This document shows, piece after piece, positions 10,106-21,700 of a stretch of DNA of 64,000 bases (its first letter is position 1; each line of letters opens with the position of its first letter). This DNA comes from Pomphorhynchus laevis (taxonomy: Eukaryota > Acanthocephala > Palaeacanthocephala > Echinorhynchida > Pomphorhynchidae): NCBI GenBank assembly GCA_012934845.2, contig WNNJ02001104.1:310001-374000 (forward strand), written 5' to 3'. Under the pieces are notes generated by a model. The model was not told the DNA's origin, made no database searches, and saw only the letters and a program-made list of their open reading frames with translations. The translations under genes and the position numbers were made by a program.

Positions 10106-10224
10106 AAACACATCAAGTGCTCTTATTTATTTTTGTCTTTTTTTGGCGGTTTTACTCAATTACAAAATATACAAAAAGGATCTCATAATGGACGATCCCG
10201 TCAACAGCCGGTTTAACGATCATT

Positions 10225-10445
10225 ACCTATATATAATAGTAGTGCACAGCTGTGCTTAGTAAACAACGGTCCAGGATTTCTTACGAAATACGGCATTTAT
10301 ACTAAATGGTGTTGCTTGTTAGACTGGACTTCGATTCACGACTTTCAATCACCATGTCACTTCTAGACGACCACTTCAGCATCGAAATGATGAGTACCCG
10401 GCAACACTAATCAATAGAATGAGGTACACACTGGTCGTTATATAT
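10225..10445 (+). repeat. Dispersed repeat module, copy 1
   Basis: The sequence around CACGACTTTCAATCACCATG recurs inverted at about 57290-57475. Both copies contain the near-palindrome around GATGAGTA...TACTCATC (better kept at 57355). The module directly abuts the hammerhead satellite, separated by a short TA run. No coding potential is seen. Confidence 0.75.
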
Positions 10446-10722
10446 ATGAAGCTCAATAAGCAGAAACCGGTCTAGGGATTTGATTGCTGATGGACTGTGA
10501 TGGTTTTCCAATACCCAGTTATGCCCGTTTCCCTCGTTTACTTATTATTAACAACTATAATGCCGTATCGCTCTGCGATCCGGGGACAGGCTGCACAAAT
10601 ATTTATATAATATACTGCCGAATCACTTTTGTGATCGCCTGTGAACTTGAAAGTCGTTTTGTAATAATCATCTTTGTGATGAACCCTTCTAAACTGTGAT
10701 GGATGATCTCTGAACACTCTTA

Positions 10723-10779
10723 AAATATGGACCCTTCTGATGAAGCTCAATAAGCAGAAACCGGTCTAGGGATTTGATT
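10723..10779 (+). ncRNA. Hammerhead ribozyme, satellite unit 2
   Basis: Core CTGATGA at 10737, stem II GCT/AGC around CAATA, GAAAC, then the palindromic stem III ACCGGT with no loop, GTC, and TAGGG. Stem I pairs CCCT with AGGG, with one U-U pair next to the core. A loopless stem III normally works as a dimer. Confidence 0.82.
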
Positions 10780-11015
10780 GCTGATGGACTATGATGGTTT
10801 CTAATACCTAGTTACGTCCGTTTCCCCCGTTTACTTATTAGTAACAACTATAATGCCGTATCGCTATGCGATCCGGGGGCAGGCTGCAAAAATATTTATA
10901 TAATATACTGCCGAATCACTTTTGTGATCGCCTGTGGACTTGAAGGTCGTGTTGTAATAATCATCTTTGTGATGAACCCTTCTAAACTGTGGTGGAGGAT
11001 CTCTGAACACTCTTA

Positions 11016-11072
11016 AAATCTGGACCCCTCTGATGAAGCTTAATAAGCAGAAACCGGTCTAAGGATTTGATT
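11016..11072 (+). ncRNA. Hammerhead ribozyme, satellite unit 3
   Basis: Core CTGATGA at 11030. Stem II is improved to GCTT/AAGC with loop AAT, followed by GAAAC, ACCGGT, and GTC. Stem I is weaker here, because CCCCT faces TAAGG. The outer pairing AATC/GATT is kept. Confidence 0.78.
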
Positions 11073-11310
11073 GCTGATGGACTGTGATTGTTTTTCAATA
11101 CCCAGTTATGTCCGTTGCCCCCGTTTACTTATTTGTAACAACTATAATGCCGTATCGCTCTGCGATCCGGGGGCAGGCTGCAAAAATATTTATATAATAT
11201 ACTGCCGAATCACTTTTGTGATCGCCTGTGGACTTGAAGGTCGTGTTGTAATAATCATTTTTGTGATGAACCCTTCTAAACTGTGGTGGAGGATCTCTGA
11301 ACACTCTTAA

Positions 11311-11366
11311 AATCTGGACCCTACTGATGAAGCTCAATAAGCAGAAACCGGTCTAGGGATTTGATT
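11311..11366 (+). ncRNA. Hammerhead ribozyme, satellite unit 4 (best kept)
   Basis: Core CTGATGA at 11324, GCT/AGC stem II, GAAAC, palindromic ACCGGT, and cleavage triplet GTC. Stem I pairs CCCTA with TAGGG perfectly. An internal loop (TGGA / ATTT) and outer pairs AATC/GATT follow, like the stem I loops that stabilise natural hammerheads. All conserved core bases are present, except that the first stem II pair is A-A. Confidence 0.85.
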
Positions 11367-11407
11367 GATGATGGACTGTGATGGTTTCCAATACCCAGTT
11401 ATGCCCG

Positions 11408-11456
<49 letters not shown>

Positions 11457-12252
11457 TGTTAATTTTAAAGGAAATATATATATTTCCAAACTATATATAT
11501 AACAAAAAATTATAAACAAATGAACGCTAAGTAATTGTATTATTTTCTTGGGCTTTAACCTGATCTTTGGAAAACGCATATTTTGCTTATAAATAAATGC
11601 TGATATGCTATTAACTTAAACTAAATATTTCCAAATTGCAATATTATACCAGTCTATACTTCGTATCAGCCTAATTTTAAACATACTTGACACATTCTTA
11701 CTGTGCTGTCGTCAAAGAATAAGGAATTTACAACTAATGAATATGTGAAAGCTCAATCAAATAACTCAATTATTATGTTCAGAGATCATTGGGCGTTCAA
11801 TCATTTCTGAAAATGTTTACTGTAACATCTAAACCGTTTTTCGAAATAAGCTTTGTATTAATAAGCTTATAAATAAGCCTTTTATACATCGTGTTAAATT
11901 GAAACCAAATTCCTTTTAAGCGATTGTATCACTTAATATTCATTTCGGGTTGTTATCGAAAAAAACGTATTTGAACAAATTTTGAAACGTATCGTTTAAT
12001 AATCAAGAAATTTGTCATTTATTATGACTGCTTTGGTTTTATATCGATAAATATTATATCTAGTTAATATCAATTGGTTTAATATTCCTACCTCTATATT
12101 ATGTCAGTATTTATTACTCTAAAGTTTAATCAACTTATAATCAATTAAATTAGCCTATTGCTGCAGGTTGAAGCATGATACGACAACAGATCGCAAACAG
12201 ATTATTGGGCTATCTTCTGACATTTTTAAGCATTAGCTATTTAATGGAAAGT
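11408..12252. other. (TA)n run and AT-rich spacer
   Basis: 11408-11452 is a TA microsatellite that ends the hammerhead satellite. From 11453 to 12252 the DNA is AT-rich, with no open frame, repeat or element that I can recognise. Confidence 0.6.
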
Positions 12253-13660
12253 TTATAATGTGGCAAATGCATACAGATTGTGTGCTTACAAGCCCACAAA
12301 AGCGAAACAGATTTAAAAAAGTTACTCGTTTAGTAGCATCGATTGTTGCCTTTTGAAAAATTGGAGTGAGGATGATGATCGCATATGATCAGGTAAGGAA
12401 TTCCAAATAAGAGGAGCAGCGATATGTAGAGATCGACGGTCGAAGTTGGTTTAGTGAAGAGGTACGTGTAGCAGAAGAGAAGCACAGAAACGTAGGTGAG
12501 TAGAAAGATAGCGAGATTCACTTAGAGTTGGCAGATAGAGATAAGGAGAATTACAATGGAGAAGGCGATAAGTTAGACAAAGCAGACGAAGACAAACGCG
12601 CTGTTCAATACTTAACCATCGAAGTTTTGATAAATAGGAAAGGTGTGAAGTTGTTGACAACAATTTGAGAATTCGAGTATGGATAAGATCGGCAGGAGGA
12701 CTTACAAGTTAACAAAATAAGAAGGCAATATACCTCATCTTCAGATACCGCAAGTAGGTAAAAGAGCTCAGGGTTACGAACAGACAAGATACAATAAGTT
12801 TGTGGAAGGACGATGATCGAATCGATTAGAGATACAGTTTTTGAAATTAGGTAATTGGAGAATTGAAAGGGATCAAGAGTGGAAGTGACAGAGGAACGAG
12901 AAAGTACAGAATTAAGAGTTTTCCATTTAGTTCGAGAGTCGTTTAGCGGAAGCCAGTTTGCTTCGCCAAAACTATTTGCCTTAGAACGCAGAAGTTGCCT
13001 TTGCGAACGACGAAGAGCAAAGAATTGGTTACAATACAAGAATGAGTCAAGTTCTGAAGATAGTCTGAGATAACGATATTAAGTTCTGAAAGAACAACGC
13101 AGGAGGCGTTTTGAAGTCACAACTCAGAGTCGAACCATCTTGCACGATTTTGACGTGATTGAACAAAAGTTTTAAGGAAAGGATTTCATTAAGGATAGAG
13201 CAAAATACATTGTTAAAGAGGGTACATAAGTAATTAGGGGATTGGTAGATAGAAGAAGGATACATTAACGGAGAGTGGTTTATATGAGAGCGAAGAAGGG
13301 AAAAGTCGAGGAATTTCCAAGAACGACACGAGATAATTTTCGCAGGAACATTGATTTTTAACAAAGGGAAAGAACATGTAACAAGGAAGTGGTCAGATAG
13401 AGCAGGATCAGATATGCACAATGAAGAAGACAAGGCAAGAAGCGAAGACCGGGCAACAATATCGAGGGTACCGTCAAGAATATGGGTAGCAGAAGAATAA
13501 TGAGAAGACATGATTTGAAAATCATGATCGTTAAATGTAGAAATCGTCTTTAGGGTATTGGAATCACATTTTATTAATACCAATAAGAATTTAAATCTGA
13601 TTAAAATTGCATAGGTTACGAAATCAAAAATAATAATACAAAAGACAAATTCCACACCTT
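12253..13660 (-). mobile_element. L2-like LINE, internally deleted copy
   Basis: Read on the minus strand, 13655-13047 encodes the end of the endonuclease domain (THILDGTLDIV, DPALSDHFLVT). This matches THILGGALDIIAVP and DPGLSDHFLVT of the copy at 44-48 kb. 13039-12605 covers the linker and the start of the reverse transcriptase. After about 12660 the sequence jumps to the C-terminal tail (AAPLIWNSLP-like) and the family 3' hairpin near 12267-12283. Most of the RT core is missing and several frames are needed. Confidence 0.85.
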
Positions 13661-14029
13661 CAAAATTTAAGTTAATGAACTGCGAATTTTATTTAAATGC
13701 TCATAGTATTTAATAATTTGATTATCATTTTACTATTTAATATCATTTAAATCATTATTTTATTACTTTGTTATTTTATCATTTAATTATTATTTAACAA
13801 TTAAATAATTTTGATCATTATTTTAAAATAATTAAAATTAAAATAATTAAAATAATCTGCAATAATAACGGTTTTCAGATATATTACAAGGTTTTTAAAA
13901 ATTGCGCCAATATTATTTATAAATTAAAAATAATGATAAATAAATATTAAATAATAAAGTAATAAATAATTAAATAATTTAAAAAAAATAAATAATTGTT
14001 TTATACGATTGTATATAACTTTTATCAAG

Positions 14030-14270
14030 TTAAAATTTAAAATTGAAATTTAAAATAAAAGTAAATTCTTATGAATTGACTAATAAATAACAGACGTTGT
14101 ATCAGAATAAGGATTAGAGGTCATCAGGAGGAACTGCTATGCTATCAGGTTTCGACCCCTATTCCTAGACCCAACATAGCAGCGGGGTCAAACGCGTGCT
14201 AATTGCGTGCTTCTTCTGATAAAATTTGATTATCTAGTATTTTTTACCTAAAAAATAATTAATAAATAAT
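14030..14270 (+). repeat. AT-rich dispersed repeat core
   Basis: This is an inverted copy relative to 1228-1490. It is the clearest core: TTGTATCAGAATAAGG, then AGGTCATCAGGAGGAACTGC, a palindromic centre, and GATTATCTAGTA at the far side. A partial further copy (left arm only) lies at about 14330-14410. Confidence 0.65.
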
Positions 14271-14629
14271 TGATAAATAAATAATTATATAAGATTTTAT
14301 ACAATTTATATTTATATAAAGTCAAAATAAAAAATTGAAATTTAAAATAGAAGTAAATTATTATGAATTGAAAAATAAATAGCAGACGATGTATCAAAAT
14401 AAGGATTAAGTAGTTTTCGCAAATGCAATTCTAAGCAAGTCTCGATCAAAGAACTTTTACGAAGGTTGTGATTACTTCATTTGTAAATGATAATGCATTA
14501 ATCGTAATAAATCTTTGCAAACTCAAACCTATTCGAAATGTTTAATTGGTTATCAACATTTTGATCTCATAGCGATATTAATGCCACAGGCTTAATTGAA
14601 ATAACGCGTTTGCTTTGTATGGTAATTAA

Positions 14630-15075
14630 TAAGATCAGCTAACTGAGTCTACGTATTTTATGTTAATAGATAAAAAATAATGCTAAATAAAATTTAAATA
14701 ATTAAATAATAAAAAGTTATAAATAAATAATTGTTATATAAAATTTTATATAATTTATATTTATAAAATTAAAATTGAAATTTAAAATAAAAGTAAATTC
14801 TCATGAATTGACTAATAAATAGCAGACGATGTATCAGAATAAAGGTGAGAGGTCATCAGGAGGATTATATAATGTTAGAATATAAAATAAAAATTTATTT
14901 TTATGAAAGGATTAGCGATCATTAGGAGAAACTGCTATGTTATCAGGTTTTGGCCCCTATTTTTCAACAAAGCATAGCAGCAGGGCCAAATACATTCTAA
15001 TGAAGTATTTCCTCTAATGAAATTCGATTACCTAATGTACCTTATTCTCATATATATTATTTATTATTCATCCAT
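14630..15075 (+). repeat. AT-rich dispersed repeat, arm and two cores
   Basis: It begins with GATCAGCTAACTGAGTCTAC, the inverse of 1843-1866, followed by the AT-rich arm. A truncated core comes next (about 14820-14870), then a second core (14885-15060). The order mirrors 1228-1870, so the two regions are inverted copies of one composite repeat about 13 kb apart. Confidence 0.6.
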
Positions 15076-15501
15076 AATTACCTATGAATTTTGTATTATT
15101 ATTGCCTATGAATTTTGTATAAAGTCAAAACTAGTCAATTCGAATCAAATTTTAAAAAATGTAGCTAAAATATGAAATTTTGTAGTTGTCTTAATAGAAA
15201 CGCTGTCTACAAAAATGCTAAACCATATAATAAAAATTTTATTATATGCCAAACCATACAATAAAACTTGAGTGGTAAATATCACAATTCCTTTTACAAA
15301 ATGTTGGAAATTAATAAAATAATTAGTCAAAAGTCGTGAACAAAAGTTTCATCAGTTGATAACCTCCATCCTTTATGTGCAACATCAAAATTATTTGAAA
15401 AACAAATTGATTTTATTTTAGAAACAAACAATTAGACAAACAATTTAGATAAACATCTATGAAACTAAAACGAATAAATAAAACGAGTAAAACTATATAT
15501 G

Positions 15502-15795
15502 TCATTGTATAAGAGCAAAATGCAGAAAATTATCGGCAAAAGCTAAATGTTGAAAAAGCCATATCAGAGAACTCTTGGAATTAATCATGATTCCGTTTAA
15601 CAAAATTAAAGCTAAAACCAAATTAAATGTGAGTAAAGACAATTTTACGTTTTCCGGTTCAATACAATAGTCAGAACTTGAAATATTGCAGATCTTTAGC
15701 ATGTCTGCAACGCAATTCTCCTGAATTTCTTCATTGTCATCGACAGTTACATGCCTGTATGCCGGAATGCATCTTTGAATAATTGATTTGTTTAG
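15502..15795 (-). CDS. ATG5: ATG5 exon 7 (second ubiquitin-like fold, C-terminus)
   Basis: 97 codons plus a stop. IIQRCIPAY matches human FIQKLFRPV, and SSLIWLFQHLAFADNFLHF matches TPLQWLSEHLSYPDNFLHI. The middle (VTVDDNEEIQ to SSDYC) is longer and unlike human, as expected for this variable loop. The protein stops shortly after the conserved LHFALIQ. Confidence 0.92.
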   Translation of the reverse strand, partial: LNKSIIQRCIPAYRHVTVDDNEEIQENCVADMLKICNISSSDYCIEPENVKLSLLTFNLVLALILLNGIMINSKSSLIWLFQHLAFADNFLHFALIQ

Positions 15796-18700
15796 CTGAG
15801 TGCGAAATGTTAATATTTATTTTTAAAATACGAAAATGTAGTTAGTTACCTTATGCACACGGAATGGAATATTCATAACGGGTGATTTTTGCAGTCGACT
15901 GAAAACACTATAGAACTTGTCGTAGTCAGCTATTAGGAATATAAGGGAATTAAATCAATTTAGTACTAAAAATGAAAGAAATTGATTCCTTAGAAAAATA
16001 GCATACAAATACAAAATAAAAATACATGTATCTTTAATTTTGTAAAATAGCAACTTTATCTTTTTGAATAATTGAATTATAATGTCCGAATAATGTTAAA
16101 CATACATATAAAGATATCATTTCCATTAAGTCTTGATGAATATAATTCGATTAATGTTAAAATTTCAAATAATAAATAATGTATAATAAATAATAAATAA
16201 TGTATAATTATTTATTTTTGTTATTTTTATAATAAAATATAATACAAAATAAAAATACAAAATACATGTATCTTTAATTTTGTAAAATAGCAACTTTATC
16301 TTTTTGAATAATTGAATTATAATGTCCGAATAATGTTAAACATACATATAAAGATATCATTGCCATTAAGTCTTGATGAATATAATTCGATTAATATTTA
16401 TATAATGTTAAAATTTCAAATAATAAATAATGTATAATAAATAATAAATAATGTATAATTATTTATTTTTGTTATTTTTATAATAAAATATAATACAAAA
16501 TAAAAATACAAAATACATGTATCTTTAATTTTGTAAAATAGCAACTTTATCTTTTTGAATAATTGAATTATAATGTCCGAATAATGTTAAACATACATAT
16601 AAAGATATAATTGCCATTAAGTCTTGATGAATATAATTCGATTAATGTTAAAATTTCAAATAATAAATAATGTATAATAAATAAAAAAATAATCTATTTT
16701 TATTATTTTTATTCATAATTTTTTAAATTATCCGAATAAGGGATAGAGGTCATCAAGAGGAACTGCTATGTTATCAGTTCTCGGTCCCTATTCCTCGACC
16801 AAGCATAGCAGCGGAGACAAATACATGCTAATGAAATATTCCATGTAATAAAATTCGATTATCTAGTGTATCTTATTATAATACAAAGCTGATTATCCAT
16901 ATACAAATTCCTCACTTAAAAGTTTAAATGTATTTTTAATAATATTTTGTTGATTTATATTTTTTTGTTAATTACAATCGTTAGTCAAAATAGTATCAAT
17001 TACGAAGTATGGTATATATTAAGGTATATAAGGTATATATTCTCGTTTTTCAAGTTCAAACACGAGAATCAATCAGTTTAACAATTAACGTAAACAAAGG
17101 ATCTAGTACAAAATAATGCAATACAAATATTCCCTAAAAAGGATTGGAAACAAATTTTACGAAATTAAGTAAATATCAACTAATTCATTGTATAAAACCA
17201 CAGCTTATACTGCCAAATCACTTGTGTGTTGCTTCGGTAAAACTGAAAAGCTAAGACTCGAAGATAATTCAATTGAGAATGAGTCATGCATACACAGCAT
17301 GAGTAAAATACTCGATAATTGATTAAAAATATCTCAATGTACAGTGATCTTATCAGATATTAATTAAAGGCAAATATCCTACATTTTAAACGAGAATTCG
17401 ATATGCTATCATTATTCATTAATTACATTAAGCAATAAAATAGGTTTCTTTAAATTAATTTTATATAAAATAATTTAATTTGGTTACGTAAACAACATAC
17501 ATTCGTATAGTCCTGACCACAGATTTTTATGATCTTTCTTGCTCATATTTTGAATCTCCTGCGAATATAAAAATAGCTTAAATTTAAAAAGGTAGGATGT
17601 TTAACGATAAATTGTAATTATATTATAATTATAATTATAATTATTGTAATTATAAAATTTAATAAATTCAAATCTTAAAAGATCTTAAACTCAACTTTTC
17701 AAATGTCGCATTTTGAATTAATAGAAATTAAGATATGATTTTATTTAAATATTGAAATTTAACATTTTTTATCTCAAGGCAAATATTCGTGTTGGGAATG
17801 AATAGTGAAATTGAGTTGTGTTTTGTCGTAAGGCAGTAGCGTTTTATAAATATATGAGCCAACATTTAAAACGCTTATTAAAAATATTAAAAGAGTGTAA
17901 AATAATACAATTAAATATCATTTTTCAGCTTTTCATCAAAATCAAATTTTATATCAAATTGTGTATTTTTGTTAATTTGAATAAATAAACAAAATAAAAT
18001 ACTTAAAGTAATTAAAACACAATTTAAGAAATATTGTAGGGCAATCGAAATAAAATTTAATAAATTCAAAAAGTTTCGTGCGATTTTTCAACGACCAGAT
18101 GAATTCTATATAGACCACGCAAGTATAACAGTATGTTAAAACATTAGTGATAAGATCATACACCCTGATGATCCACAGAGTACTATAATCGGCGTAGGAT
18201 AATATTAGTAGTTAGAGCATGTTGCAACTGCTCATACACTAGATTGCAGACAAATGTTTAGGATTAAAGCATACAACAGTATACCATCCCTACATTTCAC
18301 AGATTAATGGCCTGCCCCGGAAATATACTTATATTTATATCATATACTCATATGATATAAATATCACATTTATTTAATATATGAATATTACATTAATGTA
18401 TATTTAATGATTAATAATTAATTAATAATTAATGTTTAATATAATATAATATATAATATCATATATATAATTAATATTAATAATATATTAATATACGGAT
18501 CAGAAGAATATATCTAATTATTGCATGACAATCTGATTCTTTTAACAAGTAATAGATGTAATATATTACTTGTTAAATATATTACTTTTGTAATAAAAAG
18601 TAATAAATGAATAAAAAGTAAAAAAAATTAAAATAAAATAAGTAATAAGTAATAATTTTAATAATTATTAATATTATTAATTATTAATTATTTTTATTAA

Positions 18701-21700
18701 TAATTTTAATAATAAAAGTAAATTATTACTAGTTTAAATCATTAAAAGTAATAAAAGTAATAATTTTTTTAGTAATAAATGAAAAAAATCAAATGTTAGC
18801 AAATATATAAATCCTGAATATATTAATAAATATTTATTAATATATAACAACAAAACACGAGATAGGATTTTAATAATTGTAATTGATTTCAAAAATACAT
18901 TAACAACACATACCAAACTGTTATGTGTAATAGCATCGGCTTCTTTTACGGCGTACATATAACTTAGTTCGACAAGATCGGGCGTATTGTGTTGAGCAAG
19001 CTCTTCATACGGAAAGTCCTATACAATGCAAAGTTTGATAGTTACTTTTAGATAAGAAAGGATTATTAATTATCATAGTCAATTGTTAATTTTTAAATAA
19101 TATTTAGTATCTTGAATAATTATGAATGCTTAATTAAGTAATTAATTAATTAATTAATTAATTACTTATTAATTTTTAATAAATTAATAATTAATCTTAA
19201 TTAATTTCGATTGTAGAGAGCCAATTATTAATGTATTGAATTCGATAAATCAACTTAAAAATAAAATATGTTATTATTAGACAGCTATTAAAACGCAAGC
19301 ATGTAACTTTTAATCTAGTATTAACTAGAATTCTTTTAGATATTTAAGAATGTTTACAAAAATAATGATCTTTTAAAATTATTTGAATGATTCCCACTTA
19401 GTTCATGTTAAAAACTAATTAGAAAAATAAATTGATAATTACGGACGATAATAAAAGATAGCAATATGAATCTATTATTTTATGATATTAATAGCAATTA
19501 TGAAATAATAGATCAATATAGTCTAGGTTGTATATTTATACTTGTAATTTTAATTATGCTTTGTAAACGGGTAGTTAAATTACTAATAAAACTTACAATA
19601 AGATTTTGAAAATAACCTAAGCATAAACATAAGAAAATCAGCTTTTAATCATCCTACTATCGCATTTTCCCATTTATCAAACTCAATTAAATACAATTGC
19701 GAATCAAATTCCATAACAAAATACTTTTTATTTGTAATTCGCGCTCCAGTGGATACATTTGCTCAAATTTTCGAGAACAGTGTTTCTTAACACTTTTTCA
19801 ACACTGAGCCAGCATTGATCTGCCCAGTGACATCGTGATCCAACCCGAACATTTTCTCATAAGTGATAGTAATTTTACATATCACAGGTATATTAAGGAC
19901 TCACGAAAGGTAAAGCAATTTATTGGTAATTTGGATAAATCTAAGAAACAGAATAAATGATTTTACAATAAAACCTCAGTACAAAAATGATTTTATATAT
20001 TACAATATAATTAATTTCAATTAATGAGATGGTTGTTCTTGTTTTCTATTCATCAATTGATGAATCCGTGACATCTGGGTTCGATTTCGTTTTTAATAGA
20101 GTCAAAGTAGAGAAACCTTGCTCGCAAAGATAAGATATGAGGTGTTGGAAAGGGACAAAATTTCATGGAGCGGATAGTTTCCACTTTAGTTTCCACCAAG
20201 ATAATGTACGAATTGAATTTCTAATTTTGGCAGATGTTCCGTGATGTTTTTATTCAGTCCTCTGAATAACATTGGCCGAATTTCCTTTGACGACACGTTT
20301 TCTCCACAGAGGTAGCTTATTAATGAATGCATCCGATTACCATTTGATTTATGTAATAACAAATTCAGATCATTTATGGGTCCAAAAATACCAGTCAGGT
20401 AGCACATAATGACTAAGAATTCTTCATCTTCAAACTTTTCGACGCTTTATGATCGACATTCCGCGAAAACAAAGTAATTTCATTAGACAGGCTTACCGCC
20501 CTATCCAATACAAGACCTCGAGAAAGCAAACGTACTTCGGTGTGAAATAACGATACGCTCTATTCCGCTCCTACTTCCTCGTATAATACTTTACAAATTC
20601 TATGATGAAGCTAATTTTCTACTAATGAAATTCACAATTCTAACTACAGCGGCCAGAACTTCTGTAAAGTTCTGTTTTGTGTCCTTATGGAAACGTTTTT
20701 GAGGAAAGTGCCTGGCGATGAATAACATAATGAATGTATACAATATCTTAGACCACATTTTTCACTCACCAAACCTGGCTTGTGCCTAAGTTGGGGCACC
20801 AGTGGACCCAGTTGAAGGTGGATCGTTTGTGCAGATAGAACTAATTTTATTCCAGTCGATACCATGTGTTTTTAAGAAATCATTTACCAATCCGAAAACC
20901 TAAGTTGCTTTGGCAGTTAATTTCAACTTTGTGAAAAATAACTACTCACCACTAAATGCCGGGTCTTCTATATAACGAACGAAGACAAGTAAATGACTCA
21001 TGTTGGTGGCATACGTTAATTTGTCCAGCTGTAAATAAATTCGTACTGGGCTGCTTCTGATTCCATATACAACTTGTGTAAAGACGTCTTCGTTCATCTC
21101 AACTATTCTTTATTTCATGACATCGTTTGATAACGGAATATCTTTGAGCTTTTTCATCGCTTCTTCTCCAAGGACCAGTTGTGCCATTTTTAGTGTAGCA
21201 GGTTTAATTAGCTATTCCCCACTACAATATGAGGCTGTTTATCTAGCAATTATGTACGCAACTTCATAAAAAAGCTTCCAACATTGGTTTTTCGTGTTTT
21301 ACAAATTAAAATCCTCGAAGGGTTCCCTTCTGGTCGAATCGCGCCCTCTTTCGTATCATTTCCTCGTCTGTTCCATCTCCATCATGTACATTATTGAAGT
21401 GGGTCAGTAACTTGAATGGTCGCAAACTTTCATTGGCAATAACCGAATTACAAGTTATGAATTGCGCCTTGATCAACAATCTTTGTGAAACCGTACTTTA
21501 CAAATTCGTCCTTCCAGACTTTCTCACTCCTTGACGTCGTGATAAGATGAACAATCTGAAGTTATCAATATGGATAAAAATCTTTCATATCATTTGAATG
21601 TTTTACAAGTAGAATGTTCGTGACTTCCAAAAACTCCTTCCGTGACTCACCTGGTGGGTTATGACCCATAGGTTAAGAACCCCTTTTCTAGGACGTATAG

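Larger units (their letters stand above)
9587..10147 (+). mobile_element. Penelope-like retroelement, short copy (plus)
   Basis: The copy starts with about 70 bases of its own 3'-end sequence (9587-9655). It jumps into the nuclease coding region at MTYIGQTSC, runs to the end of the ORF at 9923, and repeats the same 3'-end sequence at 9963-10030. This repeated end is the pseudo-LTR arrangement known for Penelope elements. It is 97% or so alike by eye to the minus copy over the shared part, so both arose close in time. Confidence 0.85.
10446..11409 (+). repeat. ~293-bp satellite with one hammerhead per unit (retrozyme-like)
   Basis: Units repeat with a 293-294 base period (CTGATGA at 10737, 11030 and 11324; a truncated core at 10446). 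Units are about 95% alike by eye. Each full unit carries one type I hammerhead. The array is cut on the left by a TA run and on the right by (TA)n at 11408. Tandem ~300-base units with a hammerhead are the hallmark of small metazoan retrozymes, whose multimeric transcripts are cut to monomers and circularise. The short ORFs on both strands repeat with the unit and are not genes. Confidence 0.88.

Noticed and set aside
10484-11337. Four short frames on both strands repeated about 590 bases apart
   Set aside because: They recur with the hammerhead satellite unit and overlap on opposite strands, so they reflect the repeat and not genes.
17972-18180. A TYCYTC-type motif suggesting the start of a Ly6/uPAR domain
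   Set aside because: It lies in ATG5 intron 4, has no valid donor, and the downstream cysteines that first suggested Ly6 belong to ATG5 exons 6-7.
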